A DNA stretch of 29,554 bases, taken from contig JADNRV010000499.1 of the NCBI GenBank assembly GCA_015499995.1, positions 1 to 29,554 on the forward strand, read 5' to 3'. The stretch is from Flammula alnicola (lineage: Eukaryota; Basidiomycota; Agaricomycetes; Agaricales; Strophariaceae). This document shows positions 9,402-19,335 of this stretch, piece after piece. Every line of letters begins with the position of its first letter. Within the stretch, counting starts at the first letter, position 1. The notes beneath the pieces were generated by a model. It was not told the DNA's origin. It made no database searches and saw only the letters and a list, made by a program, of their open reading frames with translations. Made by a program: the position numbers and the translations under genes.

Positions 9402-9454
9402 CGTCGTCGTCGTCGATGCGGGGTAGCACCACGACCACGACCACGACCACGACC
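9402..9454. repeat. (CGT)n and (ACCACG)n microsatellites
   Basis: CGT triplets at 9402-9415 are followed by four and a half ACCACG units at 9428-9454. A (GTTC)n tract lies close by at 9491-9506. Confidence 0.75.
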
Positions 9455-9713
9455 ATGATGACGATGATAAACCAACCAACCCACCCGCCCGTTCGTTCGT
9501 TCGTTGAGCGGCAGCTGCGCCTGTCGAGGATGCGGACTCCCGAAATGAATCGCCGGTTACGTGTGCATTTCTCTCCTGCACGATCGCCGTCGCATCCTCG
9601 TTCAATTTCCGCTGGACCCGGACTCAAAGAAAGCAAACGGCAGCTTCACCGTCATCTGCATGCACCCACGCACGCTCATCGAATCGGTTGCTTGCGATCC
9701 ACAGTAGCTACTA

Positions 9714-9715
<2 letters not shown>

Positions 9716-9782
<67 letters not shown>
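9716..9782. repeat. pure (AGC/CAG)n triplet tract, about 22 units
   Basis: An uninterrupted triplet run of about 66 bases. It would encode poly-Ser, poly-Gln or poly-Ala depending on frame and strand. Purity suggests a young, length-variable tract. Confidence 0.9.
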
Positions 9783-9900
9783 CCAGGGTGCACATCGACG
9801 GCACTTAGAAGAGGGAGCCGCCGCCGCGATCGGGAAGTTGGAACAGGTGAACCTCCACCCAAGACGCAAAAACGCAGACGACCATCCCACGTAATTATTA

Positions 9901-11420
9901 TTAAAGTAATGTCACCACACCGCGACGAAGCAGGCCTAGGCGCTGCGCGGATGGACTTGTTCGGAGTCGAGTCGAATCGCCTGGTGCATCAGCCTGAGGA
10001 GGTGTTGTTGATGTTGATGGAGTAGCAGTGCGGCGGCGGGGGCTGGGGGGGGGGGGGGGAGCAGGTGGTGGTGGCCTGTTGGAGGCAGGCGATGGAGTGG
10101 ATGTTGTTGGGGACGCTGCGATAAGTAAGTGTTGAAGGCGATGAACTGATTGTTGAACCACGGGGGCGATTGAAGGCGATGTTGAGATCGCTGACTGAGT
10201 GGGAGTAGGTAGAAGCGGCGGCGCTGGTGTTCAGTGTTGACTCGTGTGTTGATTATGATGTGGCGAAGCGGGAAGTCTGGGATAGGATGGTAGGTAGGTA
10301 AGAACCGATAAAATGAACATTGCGCGAGGAGAGAAATTTGAGAAAGAAGTCTCCAGGTAGCACCGTAGGCAATCAGACGAGAAAGAGAATGAAAAGAGGA
10401 GCGGAAAACGAAAGAACGTACGCTCAGTCGTCGCCACCGACGCATACATACTGCTAGCTAAAGATGTCTTCGAATTACCAACTAATGTGAAGAATGTGTC
10501 GTCAGCACGAAGATAACGAAAAGAAAGAGAAATGGTAAATAAGAAGCCAAGATAGATAGACAGAACACCCGATAAAAACGATGAACGAAGACGAACTTTG
10601 GCTATTCGTACCCTCTCCCATACCAGCACACTACTCAGCGGCACCTTCGCTCGTCCAAGTAGCAGGATGCTCAGCGTAAAACCAGCTCGAAGACGGGTTC
10701 AAAGCGACTGGCAACTGCAAGCTCGTATGTAGATTGCTGACTGGAGGTCCGCCATGCAGGGTGGCGTTGGAGGTAACGAAGGCATTTATTCACCGATAGA
10801 ACTTGAGGGTAAGGAAGGTGTCCTCCCATTCGTCGAAGTGGCTGCGGATGTTTGAGGCTGTTGTTGGGTGGCAGGCGACGTGGGGGTCACTGGGCTCTGC
10901 ACTGGCAGAGCTTGCCTCGGCGCAGGAAGGACGTTCGCGGGTGACTCCGATAGGTTCACATATGGGCACTTCGGTGGAGGCGTAGGCGGGATAGGGATAG
11001 GCCTCGGCAGTAACGGAAGCGGCATAGGCGGCGACGAGAACCAGCGCTCATGTTTTCGGCGCTGCGGCGTTGTGGGTGTACTGCGTGGAGTGGAGGGGTT
11101 CTCTTCACGGGAGTAGGGGCGACAATACGGGAGGACGAGGAGAGGGCATATCAGCTTCCTGCTGTATTGGAGGCTCGATGTCCAGCGGAGGGGTTACAAT
11201 GGGCGGCGGGGAATGATTTGGGGTCGGGTGTGCTTCTGCGCCAGATGGGTTATGAGTCTGGGTCGAGATATGACTTGTATATCGGTGGGCCGGCTCTATG
11301 CCTGTCCTATGGGCGTCGATGGAGGAGATGGCGCTATTGAGGTTGAGGCAGGTGTATGAGAAATGGGGATGCACTGTGGAAGTCGGCCAAGTTGGTGTCG
11401 GTGAAGACGGGGGAGGTGAT
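9901..11420 (-). other. low-complexity, possibly coding region, structure unresolved
   Basis: Minus-strand frames give long Pro/Ser/Thr/Gln-rich runs: 11420-11105 (for example PNHSPPPIVTPPLDIEPP), 11025-10786 (PLPLLPRPIPIPPTPPPK; PVQSPVTPTSPATQQQ), and about 10240-10080 (AAASTYSHSVSDLNIAFNR, with C-rich third codon positions). Candidate introns GTACGA..CATTAG and GTACGT..TCCCAG lie between 10610 and 10265. Single stops and frame changes separate the blocks, and a 15-C run on the coding strand sits inside the last. No domain or start was identified. Such composition fits disordered parts of a fungal regulator, but that is inference. Confidence 0.3.
10045..10059. repeat. homopolymer of 15 G
   Basis: Fifteen consecutive G on the plus strand. 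Prone to replication slippage and base-call error, so reading frames across it are not trustworthy. Confidence 0.9.
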
Positions 11421-11425
11421 AGTGA

Positions 11426-11829
11426 CGGCGATGGCCAAGGATATCCGCGTTGAGCGCTTTGAGCAATGCATTGGACCTCTTTGCCCGCAACGCTATCCTG
11501 CGCGGCCTGCTCGACGCGCTTCCCGAGCATCTCCAGTCCCAGTTTCCGAGGGTCGGCCTGATTGGCCGGCTCCACCGGCGTACGCATACTCGAGACCCCA
11601 TTCCAAAAACCTACCAGGTACGCACGCGTACGCACCTCTTACCCTCTTAGTCTTGCCCTCGTCGAATTCGTGGAAGCTAATGATTTGGTGCTCTGATGTT
11701 TACTAGGAAGCGGAGCGAGCTGCTCGAGCGTACTTCAAGCTCGACATCAATAGCCCCCGCAGCTTCTTACAGATGGGCGTGAAGGAAAAGGACTCAGAAA
11801 CTCCACTCTTGTTGACAACAAGTAAATGA
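11426..11829 (+). CDS. 3' end of an unrecognised gene
   Basis: Two exons, 11426-11617 and 11707-11829, join in frame across an 89-nt intron (GTACGC, GCTAATG branch, TTACTAG). The joined end reads NALDLFARNAILRGLLDALP, HLQSQFPRVGLIGRLHRR.., then EAERAARAYFKLDINSPRSF and ends ..LLLTTSK. The frame is closed upstream at 11423-11425, and no ATG precedes in frame, so earlier exons must exist or the gene is truncated; a possible acceptor is CCAAG at 11439. Amphipathic helices are suggested, but I do not recognise the family. Part of exon 1 recurs in eroded form near 15.35 kb. Confidence 0.4.
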
Positions 11830-12641
11830 ACGACAATGCTCGGCACACGGAAAGATTTCGTAGTTGAGATCGGAGTAAGACTCGTCTACAACTGAATATA
11901 TAGGAGAAATTGGGAATATTCCTTATTTTAGCAGGAGTTTGTATTACATTCCCGAATCATGTCAAACAGAATAGACAGAAATAAATTTATAATAACAAGG
12001 AGCAAGGACCTAACTGTAGAGTGAGGAGAAGACGAAAGGCGAGGATCGGGATGGGGAAATATGTTCTAACACGAAAAGGAAGGGCTGATGCCAAAAAGCA
12101 CCATGTCATCGTACGCCTCTTGAATTTCGTGGTATTCCATAGCCAGATAGATCACCCTACCATCTTGTCGATATGAAGAAATGGGGTTCGATTCGAGAGA
12201 AGGGCTGGATGGGAATCATAATCAAATCATAATTCGAAGAAGGGAAGAATGAACCACGAGGGACCCAGGAATCATACTGGTTGAAACAGAGGAAGATGCA
12301 GATACAACGTCCTCATGGGCGTGAAAGATCGTGTAGCTTCCTTCGCCCTTTTTGAGTGTGCGTATGTCAGGTGTGCAGAACCTCTGCTACAGTGCTACGT
12401 GATTGATCGTCAACTCATTATAACGAGGAAATAAAACGGGAGGTGTAGACATCGACTAGGTGTCGCACTGTGCATCAGAATGTCGTCGAGAATCGAGGAA
12501 ATAGCGGGCAGGGGAAGGAAGAAAGCCAGAGAAATGTCATGGATCTGTTTCGGATGTAGCGTACATATGTCCAAACAAAGCATTTTGATTCCAAACCACC
12601 ACCCCATGTCTGTTCTCCTTCGCGTTTGCCTGGCTCGTTAA
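11830..12641. other. intergenic, no gene seen
   Basis: AT-richer than its surroundings, with only short open frames. Probably the 3' flank of the gene ending at 11829. No repeat or RNA gene recognised. Confidence 0.5.
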
Positions 12642-13075
12642 CGTCACAAAGAGGCCAGAGAGTTCTATAACACCTGTTCATCAACCGCCTGGCTGCATTT
12701 ATTGTCGGTATTGTCGAAGAGCTTCGGAGAGCTCAACTGCGGGCTTCGTTATCCATACACCCGAAGTCACAGAATCATCATCATCATCGATAACAACTCT
12801 GGCGCCTCTGAATCGGCCACCGTATGTATATCTTCTTCTTCTCCTCCCAACGCAACTCGCTCACTCAATTGCAGGAATCTGTTCCTTTCTCATCCGGAAG
12901 CATCGCTACTCGTGCTTCCCATGTCCATCGATATCTCCTGAACCTGGCTCATCCAGCTCCTGTAGTACTCGCGCTACACCTGGCCTGCGCTTGCATGGCA
13001 GGAACCAACGGCGAAGGCAGCATCTCCGCGGGTGGTTCAACTCTCGGCACCTCGTCTCAACGCGCCATTCTCTGA
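12642..13075 (+). CDS. possible two-exon fragment
   Basis: An intron with good signals (12822-12874: GTATGT, CTCACTCAATTGCAG) joins two open frames in phase 0: 12642-12821 (SKSFGELNCGLRYPYTRSHR ..) and 12875-13075 (SVPFSSGSIATRASHVHRYL ..), ending at TGA. There is no ATG in the first frame, and the product resembles nothing I know. A different frame is also open across the whole second exon, so the choice of frame is uncertain. Confidence 0.25.
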
Positions 13076-13135
13076 ATGACTGTATGCATGGGATGAAACA
13101 GCTGGCAGACGTGGGAGACGCGACGAATATCCTAG

Positions 13136-14669
13136 CGCGTTGGAGGCGATGAAGGAGTCGAGTTTGAAGTAGGGAACGGAGGGCAGACCGGGTTGGGTTT
13201 TTGGTTTGACGTTGATGGTGGCGATAAGGACATTCATCGATATTCATCACTCATCACGGTATGTTCTTCATTCGTTTGTCTTTAACATTTTTGGAGCTAA
13301 TTGCCCTCATGCTCATAGACGAACCTACGCATAACCCAGCGACGTCGATCGTTGATATTGGTTTTGGGATCGATGCCTCTGCCTCCGGTTCCCGCGTCTG
13401 CCACCTCGACTTTAACTATGACGTCGACTACGATATCGACGTCAACGGCGGAAGTTTCAGGAAGATCGATAGCTCCGCGTCTGTTTTCCTGGCCCCTGAC
13501 GCCAAGGTCGACGCCCACAGTATCTCAAGCATCACCATCGCAACTATAACAATAACCAGCCCCACTGGCGAGCGCCACGTCGCCGCTCGTGTCGTTAGCC
13601 AATCTTTCTTCGCTCTCACCGGCTCCACCTTCTCATCTTCAACTCCCAATCGCAACGTGAATTCCAAGCAGCCGCACCAATCCTGTCAGATGCGCTTTCA
13701 CCCTGACGAGAAGAAAGCTGTGTCTGCATTCCACCAACACAGACCCAGACCCAGATCTCCGCTGCCGGCGAGTGCTGGTAGTACGATATCGGTTGCGGAG
13801 TCGATATCGGTTGAATGTCCTCCAGCGACCAGGTGGCGGAGGACGTGGACGTGGAATCGCCTGTCGCAATGACAACATCGGCATCAACCTTCAGTCCAGG
13901 GGAAGGAGCAAGCGCTCCTTTTCCTTTTCCTAAGCCTCGATCTAGACACCGACTGCGCCTCAAACTCGCGACTAACTTTTTCGTCCTTTCCGGAACGCCC
14001 AGCATGCGCAGATTTACCCTCACTCATGCCAGCCACGCATACGAAATGAAACTTTCCCTGCGCGAAGAAGCACAGAGAAGAGCTGGAGCTTGTCTCCCTT
14101 TCTCCTCGACCGCCACCACCACCACCACCACCGCGACCGCGACTTGTCTCGGACGAGCGAGATGCATGAGACGAAAGAGTTGATCGAACCATCCACGGTT
14201 CCTGTCCCGTTGAAGGTTCCAGAGAAGCTGGCAACCCGCGTGCCTTCTCCTGCTCCTACACCGTCAATTTCCACGCCGACTCTAACGGCTACATTCCGTC
14301 CGCCCCACCTCCAATATCAACATCGAGCCACCGCCTTTGAACGCTCCGTCTCGCCCATGGGGCTTGACCTCACGACCGGCCCTTTGGACCCTATCTCGAC
14401 CATAGGGCCCGATCTGCGGATTGGCCTCCTAATCGTACATACGTAGACCAGCGCAGGCGGACGGCGAGATCGTCATGCCACTAACGGTAACGCAGGCACA
14501 ATTTACCTTCAACCACTGAACGCGCCGCGTGCGTTATACCACTCTCCGTTGTCAGATAGACCTGTCGGCAGCAGTGGCGGTTCTAGCTCTTTCTCTCGTT
14601 TATCTTCTCATCCCCATACATACTCACACGGCGGCGAAACATGGCGCCTCTTCCCAACTCTACTTTAGA
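13136..14669 (+). CDS. possible gene for a Ser/Thr/Pro-rich protein
   Basis: Exon 13136-13258 (VGGDEGVEFEVGNGGQ, FWFDVDGGDKDIHRYSS) joins across a 60-nt intron (13259-13318: GTATGT, GCTAAT branch, CATAG) to a Ser/Thr-rich frame 13319-13546 (TSTLTMTSTTISTSTAEVSG). Later open stretches include ESPVAMTTSASTFSPGEG and YEMKLSLREEAQRRAG. The last one, 14447-14669, ends at TAG (NAGTIYLQPLNAPRALYHSP; SSFSRLSSHPHTYSHGGE) and follows a stop at 14444-14446 that could be an intron acceptor (ACGTAG). I could not link all blocks with good splice sites, so this is either a gene with introns I missed or a decaying one. Function unknown. Confidence 0.3.
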
Positions 14670-15322
14670 ACTTTTCTTGTCTGCCTGTCGTTTTCATGTC
14701 TGTAGTTGTTTTTTCCTCTCATATATCCCGCGCTGCGCCTTCCCATAGAGTAGCCGATTTGGAACAAATTCATCGAAAACTTGGCTATTGGTTGAACTTG
14801 GACCTCGTTAAGGTTCTTTTGCAAGGCTAGATATCGTAGATTTATCGTTCTGGGAAATAAAAAATGTGCTACAATTACTGATCTACCGCTATCCAAATCA
14901 AATGCACATTCAAAGGAGAAGACAAACGAAGAAACGCGAAGAAAGGCATTATAAATGAAACGGGTAGGTATCCTCTTCCGATGCAGTGAATGAAAGGAGC
15001 TCTCCATCTCCAAAAATTTCGTCCTATCTCAATTAGACCCCAAGTTATTTAACAATGAACTCGGAAAATAATTTAGATAGGACAAGGGATGGTGGTTGGA
15101 AACGTTGGACGGGGCGAAGGTGCGAACGCCGAAGAGAGGGTGTGACTGCTTTCCCGGTGTCGTTGGGCCTGCAAGTAGCGAACAGGTATGTAAGCATCTG
15201 CATCGTTGTGCCAGTGAGATCTGGCAGGGGGGTTCGGCTAGATTAGATAGATAGATTAGATTCCATCAGCGGCTGTGCACGGTCTTGTGTGCCAGCGCGT
15301 CTCCTTGTCCGACACAATTCCA
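14670..15322. other. intergenic, no gene seen
   Basis: A minus-strand frame at 14660-15013 has no introns, motif or codon bias. An imperfect GATA/GATTA microsatellite lies near 15239-15262. Confidence 0.45.
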
Positions 15323-15430
15323 CTCTTTGCCTGCGACGCTATACCGCACGGCGTGCTCGCAGCGTATCTGAGCAGCTCCTCCTTCCGAGCGTCCAGTCGG
15401 ATTGGACTGCTCCATCGTGATACGTACATA
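15323..15430. repeat. eroded second copy of an 11.5-kb sequence
   Basis: 15323-15359 matches 11477-11513 at 31 of 37 positions, and weaker similarity continues for about 70 more bases with small gaps. The encoded pieces (LFACDAIPHGVL versus LFARNAILRGLL) differ at all codon positions alike, as expected for an unselected copy. No splice site or tail of the first copy is kept. Confidence 0.55.
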
Positions 15431-15613
15431 GCAAGAATAGCTGCTGCTTTGATGATGGGTGTCCGATTCTACTTGCGTCATCTCTGCGTCATCCGTGTTG
15501 CGGCTAAGACGACTTCTAGTCGCAATTCACTAGTAAGTGGTGTATAGCGGAGCGGCATGAGACGTGAGGCCATCAGCAACGTATTGAATTGCTATGGAAA
15601 ACTATGACATATG

Positions 15614-15619
15614 TATAAA
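15614..15619 (+). promoter_or_regulatory. TATA box of the CipC-like gene
   Basis: TATAAA lies 93 bases before the ATG at 15707 and is followed by a CT/CA-rich leader (CTCAACTCAACCATCATC). This is typical of strongly expressed fungal genes. Confidence 0.55.
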
Positions 15620-15706
15620 GCTCGACCGATTGTCGAAGAATCTCCCCAGTTTCTCTCAACTCAACCATCATCTAGTTAACCTCACAAACCTCAGACATCT
15701 GATACA

Positions 15707-16355
15707 ATGGGTTGGTTCAGTGACGACAGCGACCAGGCGAAGGCACACAGCCAAGTACGTATGCTCATTTGTTATGACCCTTGGTTAGATATCGAACGCC
15801 ATCTCATTGTCTTTCCTCAATCAAGGTCCAAAGAGGTGAAAATCAGGCATCTTGGAGCCACGAACTTATTGCCGGTATACTCAATTTCTCTGCTTACTCT
15901 GGATGATCGACTGAGCTCGTCGAGATCGTGCGTGGTGCTGATTTTTATTTCTTTACGTAGGTGCCGCCAGCTACGAAGCTGCCAAGGTAAGAAAGCCGTT
16001 CGTACCAAGCGCATATCACAAGCCAATCACCTTTCTTCCAATAAAGGCTTACGAGAAGCATTGCGCTGCAAATGGTCCGCCCGCTTCTCATCAAGAGGCA
16101 AAGGAGCTTCTGTACGTCTCACCATTATCACCTTTAGACTGCCGACTCATTTATTCACCAACTTCCATAGCGCTGGGTTCACAGGAGCATTTGTTGACCG
16201 CGAAGCCGAGACCCGTGGATTGAATGTCAGTTTCCTTTCCGTTATGTAAACTCATGCCCTTCCTAATTAGTCCCCTCCAGTTCATCGACAGGGAGAAAGC
16301 CAAGCGACAGGCCCAGCAGCAAGCCGAGCAGGGTCTTGCTAACAACAACGAGTGA
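15707..16355 (+). CDS. cipC: CipC-like small protein (DUF3759)
   Basis: Small cytoplasmic protein family first noted as concanamycin-induced in Aspergillus; members are abundant under stress, and their biochemical role is unknown. Six exons: 15707-15754, 15826-15874, 15961-15986, 16047-16111, 16171-16225, 16281-16355; 105 residues, the usual family length. Diagnostic motifs: MGWFSDDSDQAKAHSQ start, SHELIAGAASYEAAKAYEKH, then ELLAGFTGAFVDREAETRGL, then FIDREKAKRQAQQQAEQ. All introns are GT..AG and 55-86 nt. The start is the family's MGWF with a TATA box upstream. Alternative end: splicing at the GTGAGT overlapping the stop (intron 16352-16411) would replace the final Glu by DQGWSN and stop at 16430. 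Flanked by unrelated or eroded sequence. Confidence 0.92.
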
Positions 16356-16487
16356 GTGATGTGTTTTTTCTAAATAATCAACATATCTTAAAAGTGATTA
16401 TCCCGTAATAGCCAAGGCTGGAGCAACTAGGTGAGTGACGTCTTTCTTCTAAAAACTCCACATATCTTAAAAGCGGTCATCCCATAG
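16352..16487 (+). repeat. tandem duplication of an intron-like segment
   Basis: Copy 1 (16352-16411, 60 nt) and copy 2 (16431-16487, 57 nt) both begin GTGAGTGA.G, share CATATCTTAAAAG, and end in TAG; 41 of the first 50 bases agree. A 19-base exon-like spacer, 16412-16430, lies between them, and a weaker echo of it follows copy 2. Confidence 0.75.
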
Positions 16488-19250
16488 TAAATAACTGAGA
16501 CCAAGACTACTAAGCACTGGATCCGGGAAATCGTGCCGTTGGCTAATTCGAACAGTTCTGTACAATAAATTGTAAATTGCCGTTAAATACATATCTCGCC
16601 TTGTTGACTCTATCGATCAAGCCCAAACTAATCAATACAAATGCTCACCTTACGTTTAACATGTAAGATATTGTACGCAACGTTTAGCATAGAAAATTCA
16701 TTAACATGAAAAACGAAGTATGAATTGTAATATGGTTGTATTCCTTAAACAATTCAGTCTAAGTCTAAGGAGCTATTGTCCATTCGTCGCATACCAACTA
16801 GATTCAGGCAACCCTCCAATCGTTCGCGCATTTCTCGAAGATGTCCGAAGCTTCAGCATATTTTCGCTCCTCGAAACTACCTTCAAGTTGTCCATAACCT
16901 AGGACGCGTAGCGCGGCCCTCAGATTGTGTTATGACTTGGAATAGATCAGGTAGGCCCGCGTCTCTACCTCGCCCCAAACGACACATCCGTCTTTTCGCG
17001 CCTTTCGAACACTGGGAATAGGTCCGCGCAGGGATTGAGGTTTTGGAGAGGACGAAATGTCCGCTATGATGACCCCCGCCAAAGAGAGATGGTTGCGGTA
17101 CGCTCAAGGTACGCTACGGACTCACGGCAAAATGAAGGTGGGGGTACCTCGCCCAATGCACCGAAGGAGAGGAAGCCGATTAAATCATTGTACGTGTTGC
17201 ATAAACGGACGAAACGATTTTCGACATTGGCAGGGACTGGTTTCAGCGAGTTGATTAACGTCTGGTGTCATTCATTAAGCACAAGCGTGACAAGTATACA
17301 AGAGGAGATACGTACACTGGAAAACCATGCTTCATTAGATATGTTTTTAACATGCGCCACGTTATAGATCCATCCATCAAGCACTTTGATTCGGTTTTCT
17401 GGGGAAAATTTCCGTTAGAAAAATGGATAATTTAATTATGTAGTCGACTTGGCACCTACTTGTATCTGTAAAATTGGCCGTGTTTCCTGAGAGACCTGCG
17501 GTAGTGATTGTAAGACCCTTCAGGGTAGAATCTTTCAACCAGAGAAACCCGATTTCCATTTTCTTTGAAAATAGCGTTGAAAATAACGTCAAGAATCGCT
17601 CCACGTCATCCAAGCTAAAATCTTGAACAACTTCAAGTTGTCACTATCATATCCATCACGAGCGTCTTTTCCGAAACAACGATTTTACCCTATTTCGTTC
17701 TATGTGGTAAATTCATCTTGACAGCTCAGAAGCGAGAAAAACTGGCATTCACTAGAATTGTAGAATGACGGGTAAAAGTTCGGAAATTCTCTATGCATGC
17801 ACTATACATACATCTGATCGACAAGCTAGGAAGCTTCGCAGACGGGAGAGGTTTTAGAAAGGCATTTATTGGTTCTTCTCGTACGACGGAGAGACCAGTG
17901 ACCGAGGTTGCACTGTGTTTGTGTAAAGAATTATGAACCTCCGGACAGCGGTTAAGAGGTTGGTTTAGCTGCGGCGCACTTTCGACGGCCTGCAGGGCTC
18001 TATTAGCGCGCGAGCATTCAGCCATAATTAGTGCCCGAGTTCCCTGCCCCACCTCACATTTGACATTGACTGACATCTAGGCTCTTGGTAATATCAGGCG
18101 TTGGACGTTACATGAGTTCCATACTCAAGGATCTAGTCTGCCCCATCAGCCGTGATCGAAGGACAATTTATGCGACGGAGCAGAGAGTGGTGCCGTCTTC
18201 AGCATAACCAGAAGAAACTGAGGAAGAGGGTAAGTGAGCGGGGATTGTATTTGTTGGGATTGTAGGCTTTATAAGGCAACCTGCACGCGATGGTCGATTA
18301 TTAATCCAAGATCCAGTCTGTCATGAGGCAGTAACGCGCTGACGTTTCTAAAAGCAGGACAAAGGACCGGATCAGAAGATGTCCGGCGAGCATCGTTAAT
18401 CCTTCACATAATTCTTCGGCAGTACGCACTCCGGGTTATCTAGTATGAACCTACTCTCTTCTTGAAGGCATTGGGGAAAGTTTCATTCAAGGATCTGATT
18501 CTCAGCGAAGGTGACGATCCGGGAGGTAACAGAGCTTTTGTGTTGTGAAAGTTTTTCCCATCTCCTCTTTTTTCCAGTATAATACTAGGCTTCACTGCGC
18601 CTGCGGCTTCTCCGCAAGCGTGTCTGCAATTATTGTGCGACGGAGTCGCACCTCGCAGACCGGTGGGGAGCTTGATACATCCTAGCACAAGCGCAAGGTC
18701 TTATTCCCACGGGGTGACGATCAAAACGCCAGCGGATCACGTGGGCTTAGACATTTGGGCGTCAGCATTACAAAAGGGGAGCAAGCTCCCCAACAAGCTC
18801 CCCAATAATTACATCTCGAATCCCGATTGCCGCGAACTTCCAAGCTTCCAAGCTAGCCTGTATCAAAGTTGGATATGTTAGTTGTTTGTCAACGGCGTTA
18901 TAGATTAGCTGACATGGACTATTTTAAAGCGAATCTATTTACGCATGCACCAGAGGCGGCTCTTCGGGAATCGGGATTACTCCGCGAGTAGTCCAATTCT
19001 GTAAATCGGTCTAATGTATGCCAAATGTTCTATTTCTGGGACACATATGACGCAGAGCATGCAGCCCTCTGAATCCTACATCCAACCTGTCAAAGAAGTG
19101 TTTTAGATCATGATTGGGAAATACTGAATCGCGTGCTTTCAGAGAGTTGGCATCAGTATCGGAGAGACGCTACCGAGCAGAAGCTTCGAATTTTTATTTT
19201 GACCAGAAACTATAGAGCTTGTGAGGAATTAAAAGGTACATTAGATTTCT
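16488..19250. other. largely empty 2.8-kb interval
   Basis: No gene can be supported. Two minus-strand frames are the most protein-like: 17624-17377 (VVQDFSLDDVERFLTLFSTL) and 18076-17726 (begins MSVNVKCEVGQGTRALIMAE, with a genuine ATG). Neither has a recognised motif, intron pattern or promoter. Plus-strand frames at 16720-16902 and 17035-17367 are equally anonymous. A nested hairpin is listed separately. Confidence 0.4.
18597..18660. other. paired hairpins, possible structured RNA
   Basis: TGCGG-CTTCT-CCGCA (18602-18616) forms one stem, extended by CGC/GCG beyond a mismatch. Just downstream GTGCGAC-GGA-GTCGCAC (18635-18651) forms a perfect 7-bp stem. It is enclosed by a second stem, GTCTGC (18622-18627) with GCAGAC (18655-18660). 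It is not a tRNA by layout; no known RNA family recognised. Confidence 0.35.
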
Positions 19251-19257
19251 TATATAA
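19251..19257 (+). promoter_or_regulatory. TATA box of the DUF5648 gene
   Basis: TATATAA lies 79 bases before the ATG at 19336. Confidence 0.55.
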
Positions 19258-19335
19258 TGCGCTGGCCAAAATCTCCTTTCTTCACCATTTTGTGGTATCA
19301 TCCGCTCGCAGAAGTCCAACAGTCGAATTTACACA

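Larger units (their letters stand above)
8650..9900. other. low-complexity, microsatellite-rich stretch
   Basis: Plus-strand frames are open for long runs (8781-9083; 9416-9808) but consist of Thr/Ser/Pro/Arg repeats generated by simple-sequence DNA. A candidate intron GTAAGC..TTTCAG (9004-9048) separates two of them. No initiator context, conserved domain or consistent frame was found, so I do not call a gene. It may be the 5' leader or low-complexity exons of a regulatory gene. Confidence 0.4.

Noticed and set aside
9416..9808. 130-codon plus-strand frame with poly-Thr and poly-Ser
   Set aside because: Its composition comes from the microsatellites; there is no start context, intron or domain, and the opposite strand is equally open as poly-Ala.
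14660..15013. 117-codon minus-strand frame
   Set aside because: No introns, motif or convincing codon usage; consistent with chance in AT-richer DNA.
18635..18651. tRNA or tRNA fragment at the hairpins
   Set aside because: No acceptor stem, anticodon arm or T-loop consensus can be laid over the sequence.
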